From: Hyphomicrobiaceae bacterium UBA7697
GTDB lineage: Bacteria > Pseudomonadota > Alphaproteobacteria > Rhizobiales > Methyloligellaceae
Assembly: GCA_002482645.1 (NCBI GenBank)
Contig: DLGJ01000004.1
Location: forward strand, 1,315 to 65,314
DNA: 64,000 bases
Direction: 5' to 3'
How positions within the stretch are numbered: position 1 is the stretch's first letter; the number at the start of each line of letters is the position of its first letter. Both the position numbers and the translations under genes were made by a program. A model generated the notes under the pieces. It had not been told where the DNA came from. It was given only the letters and a program-made list of their open reading frames with translations, and did no database searches. This document shows positions 33,562-43,551 of the stretch, piece by piece.

Positions 33562-35358
33562 ATGTGGGTCGCTCGCTTCTGCTCCTTAGCGCTTCTCCTA
33601 ACGCCGGCTATCGCGGCGGGGCAGGCGGGCGCGGAGCCGATCTATCCGGAACCTATTGAATTGGAAGCCACCGCGGCTTCCGGAACGCCCGTCATCGAGG
33701 AACTCGCGTTCGAGGATAGCGCGGCGGCATCCGAGCCGGCGCTTGGGGACGACGTGGAATCGATCGCGATCATGACGCCGATCACCGCTTCAAACGGCCC
33801 CAACGAAGCCGATCCCGCCAGAGAACCGCTTGCCGCGGCCGATCTGCCCGAGCCGCGGCCCTGGGCGGCAACAGACCTGGTCCCGGCCTCCCTCAAATTG
33901 GCGAAGTTGAAGCGCGAGGTCCTTGCACCGGCCAAGGAGGCGGAGCCGCTGGCCGAGACCGCGTTGCTGGGGCCGCTTCCGGCGGTCAGCCCTTCCCTGG
34001 AAGAGATCACGCCGTCCGAAATCGAAGCCACCGAAATTTCGGGGACAGTTCTCGTCGACCCGTTGACGATCATCGTGTCGCTGGAAGATCAGCGACTCGA
34101 CGTCTATAGCGGCCTGCACCGGGTTGAATCGACGAAGATCTCCAGCGGCAAGAGTGGCTACCAGACGCTCACCGGCGTCTTCGGCATTCTTCAGAAGAAG
34201 AAAGAGCACTTCTCGAATCTGTATGACGCCGCTCCCATGCCTTGGATGCAGCGCCTAACCCGATCGGGGACCGCGATCCACGCGGGCGCCGTGCCGAACT
34301 ATCCTGCCTCCCACGGCTGCGTCCGCATGCCTTATTCGTTCGCGCCCAAACTGTTCCGCATGACGGAAATTGGCGGAAAGGTCGCGATGATGACCGGCCC
34401 CATGGTGAAGCCGCAGCGGATCGACCATCCGACGCTTGTCGGTCCCGCGTCGCCGGATGCGTTTGCCGAAGTGCCGGCCGAGAACGCGGTTGACGCCGGC
34501 GTGCGCGCGGGAGCGCGGGCGGCCGCACTGCCGGCCGATGCCGGCGTCGCGGTTGTCGAAGAGATGTTCGGCGGCGAGGCTGCCGAAGCGTCCCCGAAGA
34601 ACGGCAAGCCGTTTCATATCCTGGTGACGCGGCGTGAGGAGCGCGATATCGCCATCGGCACGCAGGAAGCTCTAGCCGCCTTGGGCTATCTCCCGCCCGA
34701 GGAAAAATTCGTCGGCTATCTCGGCGACGGAACCAGGAAAGCGATCCGGGCCTTCGAAAAGGACCATGGTCTTCCTCAACGTGGACTCTTCACCGAGGAA
34801 ATCGCGGCGAAGATCTACAAGGCCGCAGGGAGCGGACCGCTGCCTGACGCCTATCTCTTCCTGCGCAAGGGCTTCAGCCGGGTCCGGCACGTTCCCGTGG
34901 AACTCCGCGACGCCGATAAACCGCTTGGAACGCATCTATTCACCTATGTCCGCCCGAGCGATGGCGATGAGCCGGGCTGGGTCGGTATCAGCCTCGAAGG
35001 CGAGGACTCCAAGAGCGTGCTCGACCGCATCACCGTGCCCGAGGACATGAGAGAGGAAATCTCCGTGGGCCTGACGTCGGGTGCATCGTTCATCGTTGCC
35101 GATGTGGGCAAGCACTCCTCGGTTCTGCCCGAGGGCGACGACTTCATCGTGCGCACCAACGACTCGGCCGCCTCGAATGCGGTGGCGGAAAAAACAAAAG
35201 CCGAGAAGCGCAAATACGCCTCTCAGAACCGCAATGCTCGGCCCACGAAGAGAGTCACGCGCACCGAAACGCGCAGGGCCGCCCGAGTGCGGGAGGCGAA
35301 GCGTCCCACGCGTCAGGTCTCCGCGCCGCGCGGGTTCAAGCTGTTCGGCCGCCGCTAG
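33562..35358 (+). CDS. L,D-transpeptidase with peptidoglycan-binding domain
   Basis: A 598-aa envelope protein. The signal peptide (about 1-24) leads into a Glu/Pro/Ala-rich linker (about 25-165). The YkuD catalytic domain follows (about 168-285), with the active-site motif H251-G-C253-V-R-M-P inside IHAGAVPNYPASHGCVRMPY. A peptidoglycan-binding-like domain lies at about 355-425 (QEALAALGYLPPEEKF...TRKAIRAFEKDHGLP). The last 60 residues are Arg/Lys-rich and probably disordered. The enzyme would form 3-3 cross-links or attach proteins to meso-DAP. Its stop overlaps the opposing acyl-CoA synthetase gene by 4 nt. Confidence 0.88.
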   Translation: MWVARFCSLALLLTPAIAAGQAGAEPIYPEPIELEATAASGTPVIEELAFEDSAAASEPALGDDVESIAIMTPITASNGPNEADPAREPLAAADLPEPRPWAATDLVPASLKLAKLKREVLAPAKEAEPLAETALLGPLPAVSPSLEEITPSEIEATEISGTVLVDPLTIIVSLEDQRLDVYSGLHRVESTKISSGKSGYQTLTGVFGILQKKKEHFSNLYDAAPMPWMQRLTRSGTAIHAGAVPNYPASHGCVRMPYSFAPKLFRMTEIGGKVAMMTGPMVKPQRIDHPTLVGPASPDAFAEVPAENAVDAGVRAGARAAALPADAGVAVVEEMFGGEAAEASPKNGKPFHILVTRREERDIAIGTQEALAALGYLPPEEKFVGYLGDGTRKAIRAFEKDHGLPQRGLFTEEIAAKIYKAAGSGPLPDAYLFLRKGFSRVRHVPVELRDADKPLGTHLFTYVRPSDGDEPGWVGISLEGEDSKSVLDRITVPEDMREEISVGLTSGASFIVADVGKHSSVLPEGDDFIVRTNDSAASNAVAEKTKAEKRKYASQNRNARPTKRVTRTETRRAARVREAKRPTRQVSAPRGFKLFGRR

Positions 35359-36896
35359 GCCGACGGTTTCCGAGGAGCGCTGAGCGCCTTTTCATACGCA
35401 TCGCGCAGGCGCCGCCTGAGTAACTTGCCGTTTGGATTCTTGGGCAGGCTTTCGACTTCCGTGTAGATGCGGGGGCACTTGTAGCGGGCGAGATTCGCCG
35501 CCGCGTGGCGCTCGAGTTCGGCGCGTTCGACCGGACCTTTCGATACGTAGAACACGGCGATCACCGTCGTATCGGCCTTGACGAGAATTTCGGCGGCGGC
35601 GCTCTCGGCGATGTTGGGATGCGCGTTGAGCACGTTCTCGATTTCGATCGGCGAGACGCGGATGCCCCCGGCGTTCATCATGTCGTCGGCGCGCCCGAGA
35701 TAGGCGAGCGCCCCGTCCGGGGCCATGCTCACGAGGTCGCCGGTGAGAAACCACGGACCGTCGAAGCGCGCGGCGGTTTCCGCCTCCGCCCCCCAGTAAT
35801 AGAGCATCAAACCGGGGTCTCCTTGAGCGATCCCGAGTACGCCTGGCTCCCCGAACGGGACGGGTCCGCTCTCGCCCAGTACGGCGACGCGCCGGCCGTC
35901 CTGCGGGTAGCCCAGCGTTCCAGGAGGCGCGGGCCGGGACGGACTGCCCGAAACGAATGTGGAGCACTCCGACATGCCGAAGGCCTCGTAGACCGGCGTG
36001 CCCGTGGCCGCCGTCCATGCGGCCCGTGTGGCGTCGGGCAGTTTCTCGCCCGCGGACAGGCCGTGGCGTAGTGCCGGGCAGTGGCCCGGCGGCGTTCTCA
36101 GTAGCTGGCGGTAGACTCCGGGAGAGGCCGCGAACATGGTTGCCCCATGGGTCTCGATGAGACCGCCCAACTGATCGGGGGTCACGCCCTTCGCCGGAAT
36201 CAGCGCCGTTGCCCCATGTGACCAGGGGTCCAACAGGCCCGTGCCGAGCGTGTAGGTCCAGTTGAACGAACCCGCATGCATCAAGCGGTCACTTTCGGTG
36301 AGGCCGTACCATCCCTCCCACATCATGCGGCGCGCCCAGATCGCCCGGTGGGCATGGGTCACGGCGCGCGGCTGCCCCGAGGTGCCCGAGGTGTAGACGA
36401 TGTAAGCCGGGCGCTCCGGATCGCCGAGGGCGTAGCGGGCCGGCGCCAATCCGTACCATGCGCGAAACGCTTCGGCGTCGAGAACGGGGCAATGCGGGTG
36501 TGCCGGGACGGCGACACCGTCCTCCGCCACAATCAGCCCTGGCTCGATCTCCTCGGCGATGCGCGAGACCTCGGTTTCCGTGAGAAGCGCCGATGTCGGC
36601 ACCGGGATGATGCCGGCGGCGATGGCGGCCAGATAGCAGATCGGAAACTCGACGCTGTTGCCGAGCCGCATGAGAAGCCGGTCGCCGGGTGTCAGGCCCT
36701 GTTCCAGGAGCCCGGACGCCGCGCCGAGCACCGCCGTCTCCAATGCCTCATAGGTCCAACTTTCCGCGCCCTCTGGCGAAATCACGGAAAGCGCGGTCTT
36801 CTCGCGCAGCGCGGAGGCCTGGGCGAGGACATAGGCCGAAAGATTGAAAGGCTCGGGGCAGGGAGGCGGCGGGCCCTGATCGAAGATCGCATCCAT
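35355..36896 (-). CDS. AMP-dependent acyl-CoA synthetase/ligase
   Basis: A 513-aa ANL-superfamily enzyme. The P-loop motif is YIVYTSGTSGQPRAVTH (about 166-182), A5 is YEAFGMSE, A7 is FLTGDLVSM, A8 is YLGRADDMMNAGGIRVSP, and the A10 lysine is in PKNPNGKLLRR. It activates a carboxylic acid to acyl-AMP and then the CoA thioester; the overall pattern is near benzoate/medium-chain CoA ligases, but the substrate is not readable. It lies 10 nt after glgB, so co-transcription with glycogen branching enzyme is likely though functionally unexplained. Confidence 0.85.
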   Translation of the reverse strand: MDAIFDQGPPPPCPEPFNLSAYVLAQASALREKTALSVISPEGAESWTYEALETAVLGAASGLLEQGLTPGDRLLMRLGNSVEFPICYLAAIAAGIIPVPTSALLTETEVSRIAEEIEPGLIVAEDGVAVPAHPHCPVLDAEAFRAWYGLAPARYALGDPERPAYIVYTSGTSGQPRAVTHAHRAIWARRMMWEGWYGLTESDRLMHAGSFNWTYTLGTGLLDPWSHGATALIPAKGVTPDQLGGLIETHGATMFAASPGVYRQLLRTPPGHCPALRHGLSAGEKLPDATRAAWTAATGTPVYEAFGMSECSTFVSGSPSRPAPPGTLGYPQDGRRVAVLGESGPVPFGEPGVLGIAQGDPGLMLYYWGAEAETAARFDGPWFLTGDLVSMAPDGALAYLGRADDMMNAGGIRVSPIEIENVLNAHPNIAESAAAEILVKADTTVIAVFYVSKGPVERAELERHAAANLARYKCPRIYTEVESLPKNPNGKLLRRRLRDAYEKALSAPRKPSA

Positions 36897-36906
36897 GCCG
36901 GACCTG

Positions 36907-39138
36907 CTACGGCATTTCCCGCGTCAGGACCACCGTCGCGAGGGGCGGCAGAGTCAGGTCCAGGGAGTATCGCCGCCCGTGGCGGGGAACGGCGTCGGCC
37001 TTGACCGCGCCGAGATTGCCCTTGCCCGATCCGCCATAGTCGCGGGAATCCGTGTTGATCCGTTCGATCCACCGGCCGCCTTGGGGCACGCCCACCCGGT
37101 AGTTTTCGCGCGGAACCGGCGTGAAGTTGCACACCACGAGCGCGGGCGGATCGCCCTCTTTTCCGAGGCGCAGGAAGGCTACGACGCTCGATTCGGTGTC
37201 GGTGGTATCGACCCATTCGAAGCCGCGCGGCTCGGTGTCGTGGACATGCAAGGCGGGTGTGCCGCGATAAAGCCGGTTGAGGTCGCCGATGAGCTTCTGC
37301 ACGCCGCGATGCAGCCCGTCGCGGAGCAGGTGCCAATCCAGACCCTTGTCGTGATTCCACTCCGTCTCTTGGGCGAACTCGCCGCCCATGAACAGCAGCT
37401 TCTTTCCGGGATGGGCCCACATGAAGCCGAAATAGGCGCGCAGATTCGCGAATTTCTGCCAGCGGTCGCCGGGCATCTTGCCGATCAGCGAACCCTTGCC
37501 ATGCACGACCTCGTCATGGGACAGCGGCAGCACGAAGTTCTCGGAAAAGGCATAGACGAGCCCGAAGGTAAGCTTGTCCTGGTGGTGGCGCCGGTGGATG
37601 GGGTCCTTCTGCATGTATTGCAGCGTGTCGTGCATCCAGCCCATGTTCCATTTGAAGCCGAAGCCGAGCCCGCCCACATAGGTCGGCCGCGATACGCCGG
37701 GCCAGGCCGTCGATTCCTCCGCCACCGTCGTCGCGCCGGGATGTTCGGCGTAGACGAGTTCGTTCAGCCGCTTCAGAAAGGCGATCGCCTCGAGATTCTC
37801 GTTGCCGCCATGGCGATTGGGAATCCACTCGCCGTCCTCGCGGCTGTAGTCGAGATAGAGCATGGAGGCGACCGCATCGACGCGCAGTCCGTCGATCCCG
37901 AACCGCTCCATCCAGAACAGCGCATTCGCCAGCAGGAAGTTCATCACCTCCCTGCGCCCGTAATTGTAGATCAGCGTGTTCCAGTCCTTGTGGAAGCCGA
38001 GCCGAGGGTCTTCGTGTTCGTAAAGCGCGGTGCCGTCGAAGCGGCCGAGCCCGTGCGCGTCGGTGGGAAAATGCGCCGGGACCCAGTCCACCAGCACGCC
38101 GATCCCCGCCGCTTGTAGCCTTGCGACGAAATTCGCGAAGTCCTCCGGCGTGCCGAAGCGCGACGTCGGCGCGAACAGGCCGATCGGCTGATAGCCCCAC
38201 GAGCCGTCGAACGGATACTCGCTGACGGGCATCAACTCGACATGGGTAAAGCCGAGTTCCTGTACATAGGGAATGAGCCTGCCGGCGAGTTCGTCATAGG
38301 TGAGGTAGGCATTGCCGTCCCCGCGCATCCACGATCCGAGATGGACTTCGTAGATCGAGATGGGCGCGTGAATGTCGTGGGCCTTCGCCCGCTTCGCGCG
38401 CCAGGCGGTTTCCGTTTCGGCGCGGGCGGGCGTGCCATGAACGACCGACGCCGTCGCCGGCGGATGCTCGTGCTGAAAGCCGAACGGATCGGCCTTGAGC
38501 GGCAGGAGGTTGTTGTCCGGACCGAGCAACTCGAATTTGTAGAGCGCTCCCGCTTCTAGACCCGGAACGAAGATTTCCCAGACCCCAGCCTCATGGCGTT
38601 TGCGCATGACATGGCGGCGTCCGTCCCAGTCGTTGAACGGGCCGACCACGCTGACCCGCGCCGCGTTCGGCGCCCAGACCGCGAAACTCACCCCGTCCAC
38701 GCCCTCGTGGCGGATGAGGTGGGCGCCGAGCTTTTCGTAGAGCCGCAAGTGGTTGCCCTCGCCGAGGAGATGCAGATCGAGCTCGCCGAGGATCGGGCCG
38801 AAGCGATAGGAATCGTCGATCTCCTTCGTCTCGGCGCCCTTGACGATGCGCTTGAGATAGGCGCTGGTGAAGGTCATCGGCACCTTGGCGCCGAAGAACC
38901 CTCCGTCGTGCAAACGGGCCAGCGGGATTTCCTCGCCGGTCTCCGGGTCGAACACCAAGACCGAATCGACATCGGGCAGGAACGCGCGCACGGAAGCACC
39001 GTCCCGCGTCCGCTGCAGTCCCAGCACCGCGTAAGGGTCGCTGTGCTCGCCGCGCACGATGGCCTCGATATCGGCCCGGCTCGGCTTCCAGCTCTTGCGC
39101 GGCGTGGTGTTGTTGGAGGTCTGCGCGGGTCGCGTCAC
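36907..39138 (-). CDS. glgB: 1,4-alpha-glucan branching enzyme GlgB
   Basis: A 743-aa GH13 branching enzyme creating alpha-1,6 branches in glycogen. N-terminal CBM48-type domains (about 25-240) precede the catalytic barrel. GH13 motifs are VDWVPAHFP, GLRVDAVASMLYLDY (nucleophile Asp), EEST (acid/base Glu) and LPLSHDEVVHGKGS. Full length, GTG start at 39138. No other glg genes are nearby; it sits between pgl (126 nt upstream) and the acyl-CoA synthetase, all on the minus strand. Confidence 0.95.
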   Translation of the reverse strand: MTRPAQTSNNTTPRKSWKPSRADIEAIVRGEHSDPYAVLGLQRTRDGASVRAFLPDVDSVLVFDPETGEEIPLARLHDGGFFGAKVPMTFTSAYLKRIVKGAETKEIDDSYRFGPILGELDLHLLGEGNHLRLYEKLGAHLIRHEGVDGVSFAVWAPNAARVSVVGPFNDWDGRRHVMRKRHEAGVWEIFVPGLEAGALYKFELLGPDNNLLPLKADPFGFQHEHPPATASVVHGTPARAETETAWRAKRAKAHDIHAPISIYEVHLGSWMRGDGNAYLTYDELAGRLIPYVQELGFTHVELMPVSEYPFDGSWGYQPIGLFAPTSRFGTPEDFANFVARLQAAGIGVLVDWVPAHFPTDAHGLGRFDGTALYEHEDPRLGFHKDWNTLIYNYGRREVMNFLLANALFWMERFGIDGLRVDAVASMLYLDYSREDGEWIPNRHGGNENLEAIAFLKRLNELVYAEHPGATTVAEESTAWPGVSRPTYVGGLGFGFKWNMGWMHDTLQYMQKDPIHRRHHQDKLTFGLVYAFSENFVLPLSHDEVVHGKGSLIGKMPGDRWQKFANLRAYFGFMWAHPGKKLLFMGGEFAQETEWNHDKGLDWHLLRDGLHRGVQKLIGDLNRLYRGTPALHVHDTEPRGFEWVDTTDTESSVVAFLRLGKEGDPPALVVCNFTPVPRENYRVGVPQGGRWIERINTDSRDYGGSGKGNLGAVKADAVPRHGRRYSLDLTLPPLATVVLTREMP

Positions 39139-39264
39139 GTCGATCCTTTCAGGTCTGCCGAAGCGCGAAGCCTAGCGATCAATCCGGAAAAGGAAAGGGC
39201 GGGGCCCGAATTGGCCACAAGACCAAAGGCGGTGCCGTGACATAGCCGGTTGGGCGGGGACGTT

Positions 39265-39996
39265 CTAGGCCCAGCGTCCGGCCGCGGCGCGGTCGGCGAA
39301 CCACAGGACTTGCCCGCGTGCCCGGACATGGGAGGCCGGAAAGCCGTCGTCGCCCGACAGGATCTTGTCGAGAATCTCGCGCTTGCCTTCTCCCGAAACG
39401 AGAAACGCCACGATCTCGCTCGCATTGATGGCCGGATAGGTGAGCGTAATGCGCTCTTCGACGCGGCCCTTCGGCACGGCCGCCACCCAGCGGTCGCGAA
39501 CCTGGAGGACGGGTTCGTGGGGCAGGAGCGAGGCGGTATGCCCATCGTCGCCGAGGCCGAGCAGGGTGATATCGAGCAGGGGTTTGCCGGGCTGGAGCGT
39601 GCCGGCGCCATAGAGGCCTTGCAGCACGGTCTCGTAGTCGCGGGCGGCCTCATCCAGGGTGACGCCGCCGGTTTCGACGGGGTGCACGTTCTCCGGCGGC
39701 ACCGGCACATGAGAAAGGAACGCAGCCCGCGCCATGCCGTAATTGCTGGCGGGGTCGGAGGGCGGCACGAAGCGCTCGTCGCCCATGATCCAATGCACCC
39801 GGTCCCAGGGCATCGTGGATTTCGCGGGCTCCCGCGCCAGGAGCTCGTAGAGAGGCTTCGGCGTGTTGCCGCCAGAGAGCGCGACAACGGTCCGGCCCGT
39901 ACGGCTCGCGGCATGGTCGCAGAGAAATGCCGCGCCCTTCCGCGCGAGGTCCGCCGCATCCTCGCAGATGCGCAAAGTTCCAAATGCCGGTGTCAT
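39265..39996 (-). CDS. pgl: 6-phosphogluconolactonase
   Basis: A 243-aa lactonase of the DevB/Pgl family. Signatures include VVALSGGNTPKPLYELLA (about 33-50), VHWIMGDERFVPPSDPASNYGMA and LLGLGDDGHTASLLP. It hydrolyses 6-phosphogluconolactone between Zwf and Gnd in the oxidative pentose-phosphate pathway. ATG 39996 (MTPAFGTLRICED) is chosen since GAGAGG precedes it; the longer frame starts with non-family sequence. It is separated from the zwf/gnd run by the oppositely oriented rpe. Confidence 0.93.
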   Translation of the reverse strand: MTPAFGTLRICEDAADLARKGAAFLCDHAASRTGRTVVALSGGNTPKPLYELLAREPAKSTMPWDRVHWIMGDERFVPPSDPASNYGMARAAFLSHVPVPPENVHPVETGGVTLDEAARDYETVLQGLYGAGTLQPGKPLLDITLLGLGDDGHTASLLPHEPVLQVRDRWVAAVPKGRVEERITLTYPAINASEIVAFLVSGEGKREILDKILSGDDGFPASHVRARGQVLWFADRAAAGRWA

Positions 39997-40139
39997 GTCT
40001 TCAGCCTCTCCTGCGTCTCGTCTCGATGTTCGCCGGGGACACGATAGGGGCAGAAAGTGACAGGCGCCGCAACCGGGCATGGGCGATAGGCTGAAGACGC
40101 GTCCGACTCGCGCTAGAGTGGCGACTGGATCGGAGCACC

Positions 40140-40814
40140 ATGACGCAAGACCTCATCATCGCGCCGTCAATTCTATCCGCCGACTTCGCCAGGTTGGGCG
40201 AGGAGGTGCGCGCCGTCGACGAAGCGGGCGCCGACTGGATTCATATCGACATCATGGACGGTCATTTCGTGCCCAACATCACCATGGGCCCGGATGTGGT
40301 GAAGGCCATTCGTCCGCACACCAAGAAGCCCTTCGACGTGCATCTCATGATCGCGCCCTGCGATCCCTTTATTGCGGCGTTCGCCGAGGCAGGGGCGGAT
40401 ATTGTCACGGTGCATGTGGCGGCCGGCCCCCATCTCGACCGCTCGCTCCAACTTATTCGAAGCCTCGGCATGAAACCGGGCGTGAGCCTCACCCCGTCGA
40501 CGCCCGAGAGCGCCATCGCCTATGTTCTCGACAAGGTCGACCACGTGCTGGTGATGACCGTCAATCCCGGCTTTGGCGGACAGACCTTCATCCCCGAGCA
40601 GCTTCGCAAGATCCGCGCGATCCGGGAAATGATCGGACGCCGTCCCATCCATATCGAGGTCGATGGCGGTATCCACATTGAGACCGCACCGCTCGTGGTC
40701 GAGGCAGGCGCCGACGCCCTCGTGTCCGGCTCCGGCGTGTTCGACGGCGGCCGTTACGCGGAAAATATCGCCGCCTTGCGTGAAGCCGCTGCCGCAGGAC
40801 GTATCGCCCGCTGA
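40140..40814 (+). CDS. rpe: Ribulose-phosphate 3-epimerase
   Basis: A 224-aa TIM-barrel epimerase interconverting ribulose 5-phosphate and xylulose 5-phosphate. Family motifs: IAPSILSADFARLG (8-21), HIDIMDGHFVPNITMGPDV, HLMIAPCDP, VLVMTVNPGFGGQ and VDGGI with the C-terminal phosphate-binding GSGVF. It is the only plus-strand gene in the carbon-metabolism block, diverging from pgl (143 nt gap) and converging on pgi with 7 nt between stops. Confidence 0.95.
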   Translation: MTQDLIIAPSILSADFARLGEEVRAVDEAGADWIHIDIMDGHFVPNITMGPDVVKAIRPHTKKPFDVHLMIAPCDPFIAAFAEAGADIVTVHVAAGPHLDRSLQLIRSLGMKPGVSLTPSTPESAIAYVLDKVDHVLVMTVNPGFGGQTFIPEQLRKIRAIREMIGRRPIHIEVDGGIHIETAPLVVEAGADALVSGSGVFDGGRYAENIAALREAAAAGRIAR

Positions 40815-40821
40815 GGGTGCC

Positions 40822-42447
40822 TTACGAGAATTTGTGCTTCCGGTATCGTTCGATCAGCGCGTTGGTCGACGAGTCGTGGCCGAGCTTCGGGGGTGCCTTC
40901 GCTTCGAGCTCTGGGATGATGCGGTTGGCGAGCACCTTGCCGAGCTCGACGCCCCATTGATCGAACGAATCGATGTCCCAGACCGCCCCTTGCGTGAACA
41001 CGCTGTGCTCGTAGAGCGCGACGAGACGTCCTAGCGTCTTGGGATCGAGCTTTTCGGCGAGGATCATGTTGGTCGGCCGGTTGCCTTCTGTGACGCGGAA
41101 GAGAGTCTGCGCGGCCGGCGATCCTTCGGCGGTGAGTTCCGCCGCGGTCTTACCGAAAGCCAGCGCCTCGGCCTGCGCGAACAAATTGGCCATGAGCAGG
41201 TCGTGCTGATGGGCGAGGGGGCTCAGCGGGGTCAGGAAACCGATAAGGTCGCACGGGATCAGCTTCGTGCCCTGATGGATCAGCTGATAGAACGAGTGCT
41301 GACCGTCCGTGCCGGGCTCGCCCCAGATGATCGGGCCGGTTTGCAGGTCGACATGCTTGCCCTCCATGTCCACATGCTTGCCGTTGCTCTCCATCTGCAG
41401 CTGCTGGAGATAGGCCGGAAAGCGCTTCATGTGTTCCGAATAGGGAAGCACAGCCAGCGTCTGCGCGCCGAAGAAGTTGTTGTACCAGACCGTCAGCAGG
41501 CCCATCAGCATCGGCAGGTTCTTCTCGACTGGCGCGGTGCGGAAATGCTCGTCCATCTCGTGGAACCCGGCGAGCATGTCACCGAACGCGTCCGGTCCGA
41601 TGGCGATCATGGTGGACAGGCCGATGGCCGAGTCCATCGAGTAGCGCCCGCCGACCCAGTCCCAGAACTCAAACATGTTCGCGGTATCGATGCCGAACTT
41701 CTCGACGCCTTGCGTGTTGGTGGAGTTGGCAACGAAGTGCTTCGCGACGGCGTCCTCGGAGCCGAGATTCTCCACGGCCCAGGCGCGGGCCGTCGCCGCG
41801 TTGGTCATGGTTTCGAGCGTGGTGAAGGTCTTTGAGGACACGATGAACAGCGTCTCTTCGGCATTCAGATCCTGCGTGGCTTCCTCGAAGCACGCGCCGT
41901 CCACGTTCGAGACGAAGCGGAAGGTCATATTCCGGTCGGAGTAGGGCCGTAGCGACAGATAGGCCATCTCCGGACCCAGATAGGACCCGCCGATACCGAT
42001 ATTGATGACGTTCTTGATGCGTTTGCCGGTATGGCCGGTCCAAGCGCCGCTGCGGATCTTGCCGGCGAAGGCCGCCATGCGGTCGAGAACCGCGTGCACG
42101 TCCGGAACGACATTGTGCCCATCGACCTTGATGACTTCGCCGCGCGGCGCGCGCAAGGCCACATGCAGCACGGCGCGGTTCTCCGAGACGTTGATCTTCT
42201 CGCCGCCAAACATGGCATCGCGCCGCTCGGCGACTTTGCGTTCCTTGGCGAGATCCGCCAGAAGCGACATGGTCTCGCCGGTCACGCGCTGCTTCGAATA
42301 GTCGAGCGTAAGGCCCGCGCCCTCGACCGTGAATTTCTCGGCGCGGGCTGCATCGTCCGCGAACAGGTCGCGCAAATGCGCATCCCTGATCTGGCCGTGA
42401 TGGGCGGCGAGCGCCTTCCACGCGGGCGTGCCGGTGACCTTGGACAT
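40822..42447 (-). CDS. pgi: Glucose-6-phosphate isomerase
   Basis: A 541-aa isomerase of full length. Signatures are INIGIGGSYLGPEMAYL, FIVSSKTFTTLETMTNA and, near the C-terminus, DQWGVELGKVLANRI; the catalytic Glu lies in GGRYSMDSAIGL...FAMDEHFR-type context. It links fructose 6-phosphate to glucose 6-phosphate, feeding Zwf. It is the last gene of the minus-strand run tkt-gnd-zwf-HAD-tal-pgi, 12 nt after tal. Confidence 0.95.
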   Translation of the reverse strand: MSKVTGTPAWKALAAHHGQIRDAHLRDLFADDAARAEKFTVEGAGLTLDYSKQRVTGETMSLLADLAKERKVAERRDAMFGGEKINVSENRAVLHVALRAPRGEVIKVDGHNVVPDVHAVLDRMAAFAGKIRSGAWTGHTGKRIKNVINIGIGGSYLGPEMAYLSLRPYSDRNMTFRFVSNVDGACFEEATQDLNAEETLFIVSSKTFTTLETMTNAATARAWAVENLGSEDAVAKHFVANSTNTQGVEKFGIDTANMFEFWDWVGGRYSMDSAIGLSTMIAIGPDAFGDMLAGFHEMDEHFRTAPVEKNLPMLMGLLTVWYNNFFGAQTLAVLPYSEHMKRFPAYLQQLQMESNGKHVDMEGKHVDLQTGPIIWGEPGTDGQHSFYQLIHQGTKLIPCDLIGFLTPLSPLAHQHDLLMANLFAQAEALAFGKTAAELTAEGSPAAQTLFRVTEGNRPTNMILAEKLDPKTLGRLVALYEHSVFTQGAVWDIDSFDQWGVELGKVLANRIIPELEAKAPPKLGHDSSTNALIERYRKHKFS

Positions 42448-42459
42448 CTGAAGCCTCCC

Positions 42460-43536
42460 TTAGCCGAGCGCCTTACTTTTCGTTTCAATGGATTGCAGCA
42501 GGTCCTGCCACGACTTGACGAACGAGGCGGCGCCTTCCTTCTGCAGTTGCGCGGCGAGACCGGCGACGGAAATTCCCGCCTTCTCGTAGGCCGCCAGCAC
42601 CTCCTCGCATTGGCCGCCGCCGGACGCCAGCACGCCGTCGAGCCTGCCGTGATCGCCGAAGGCAAGCAGAGTCTTGTCCGGCATGGTGTTGACCGTGTTG
42701 GGCGCCGCCAGCGCGCCGATATAGAGCGTATCGGGCGCGGACGGGTCCTTGGTGCTCGTCGAGGCGAACAGCAGGCGCTGAGCCCGCGCGCCGAGCGACT
42801 CGAGGCGCTGCCAGCGGTCGCTGTCTAGGAGCTTGCGATAATCGCGATAGGCTTGATGGGCCACGGCGATGCCGAGCTTGTCCTTCAACTCGGCGGGAAC
42901 CTTGTCCATAACCGCCTTGTCCCAGCGGCTGATGAAGATCGAGGCGACGGAGCGCACGTCCGGAGACAGTCCCTCGGCCACGCGCCGTTCGAGGCCTTTC
43001 ATATAGGCGTCGGCCGCGTCCACGCAGTGCTGCGAGGAGAACAGCAGCGTCACGTTGACCGAGACGCCCGAATAGATCGCTTCCTCGATGGCGGGCAGGC
43101 CTTCCTTCGTTCCCGGAATCTTGATGAAGAGATTCGGCTTGTGCGCGCGCTCGAACAGGCGCTTGGCCTCGGCGGCCGTCGCTTGCGTGTCGTAGGCGAG
43201 GAGCGGCGAGACCTCCAGCGATACGTAGCCGTCGACGGTTGCGGTGCGTTCATGGGCGGGTAGGAACAAGTCGGCGGCGCGGGACAGGTCCTGCAGCGCA
43301 AGTTCGAAGAACAACGCCTCGCCCGAATAGCCCGCCTTGAACAGCCGCTCGATTTCGCCGTCATAGCTGTCGCTCTTCGAAATCGCGTTGTCGAAGATGG
43401 TCGGATTCGACGTGAGACCCGTCACGGAGAAGTCGTCGATATATTTCTTGAGCGTGCCGCTATCGAGCATGTCGCGGGTGATGTCGTCGATCCACAGGCT
43501 TTGACCGAGATCGTGCAGGGCTTTCGTGGGCTTCAC
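42460..43536 (-). CDS. tal: Transaldolase
   Basis: A 358-aa class I aldolase-fold enzyme transferring a dihydroxyacetone unit between sugar phosphates. Motifs: LWIDDITRDML, VTGLTSNPTIFDNAI and the Schiff-base lysine K139 in PNLFIKIPGTKEG. Length fits the longer bacterial transaldolases that are sometimes fused to Pgi; here tal and pgi are separate but only 12 nt apart in the same order as the fusion. 15 nt follow the HAD gene. Confidence 0.93.
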   Translation of the reverse strand: MKPTKALHDLGQSLWIDDITRDMLDSGTLKKYIDDFSVTGLTSNPTIFDNAISKSDSYDGEIERLFKAGYSGEALFFELALQDLSRAADLFLPAHERTATVDGYVSLEVSPLLAYDTQATAAEAKRLFERAHKPNLFIKIPGTKEGLPAIEEAIYSGVSVNVTLLFSSQHCVDAADAYMKGLERRVAEGLSPDVRSVASIFISRWDKAVMDKVPAELKDKLGIAVAHQAYRDYRKLLDSDRWQRLESLGARAQRLLFASTSTKDPSAPDTLYIGALAAPNTVNTMPDKTLLAFGDHGRLDGVLASGGGQCEEVLAAYEKAGISVAGLAAQLQKEGAASFVKSWQDLLQSIETKSKALG

Positions 43537-43551
43537 GGGTCTATCTCCTGG

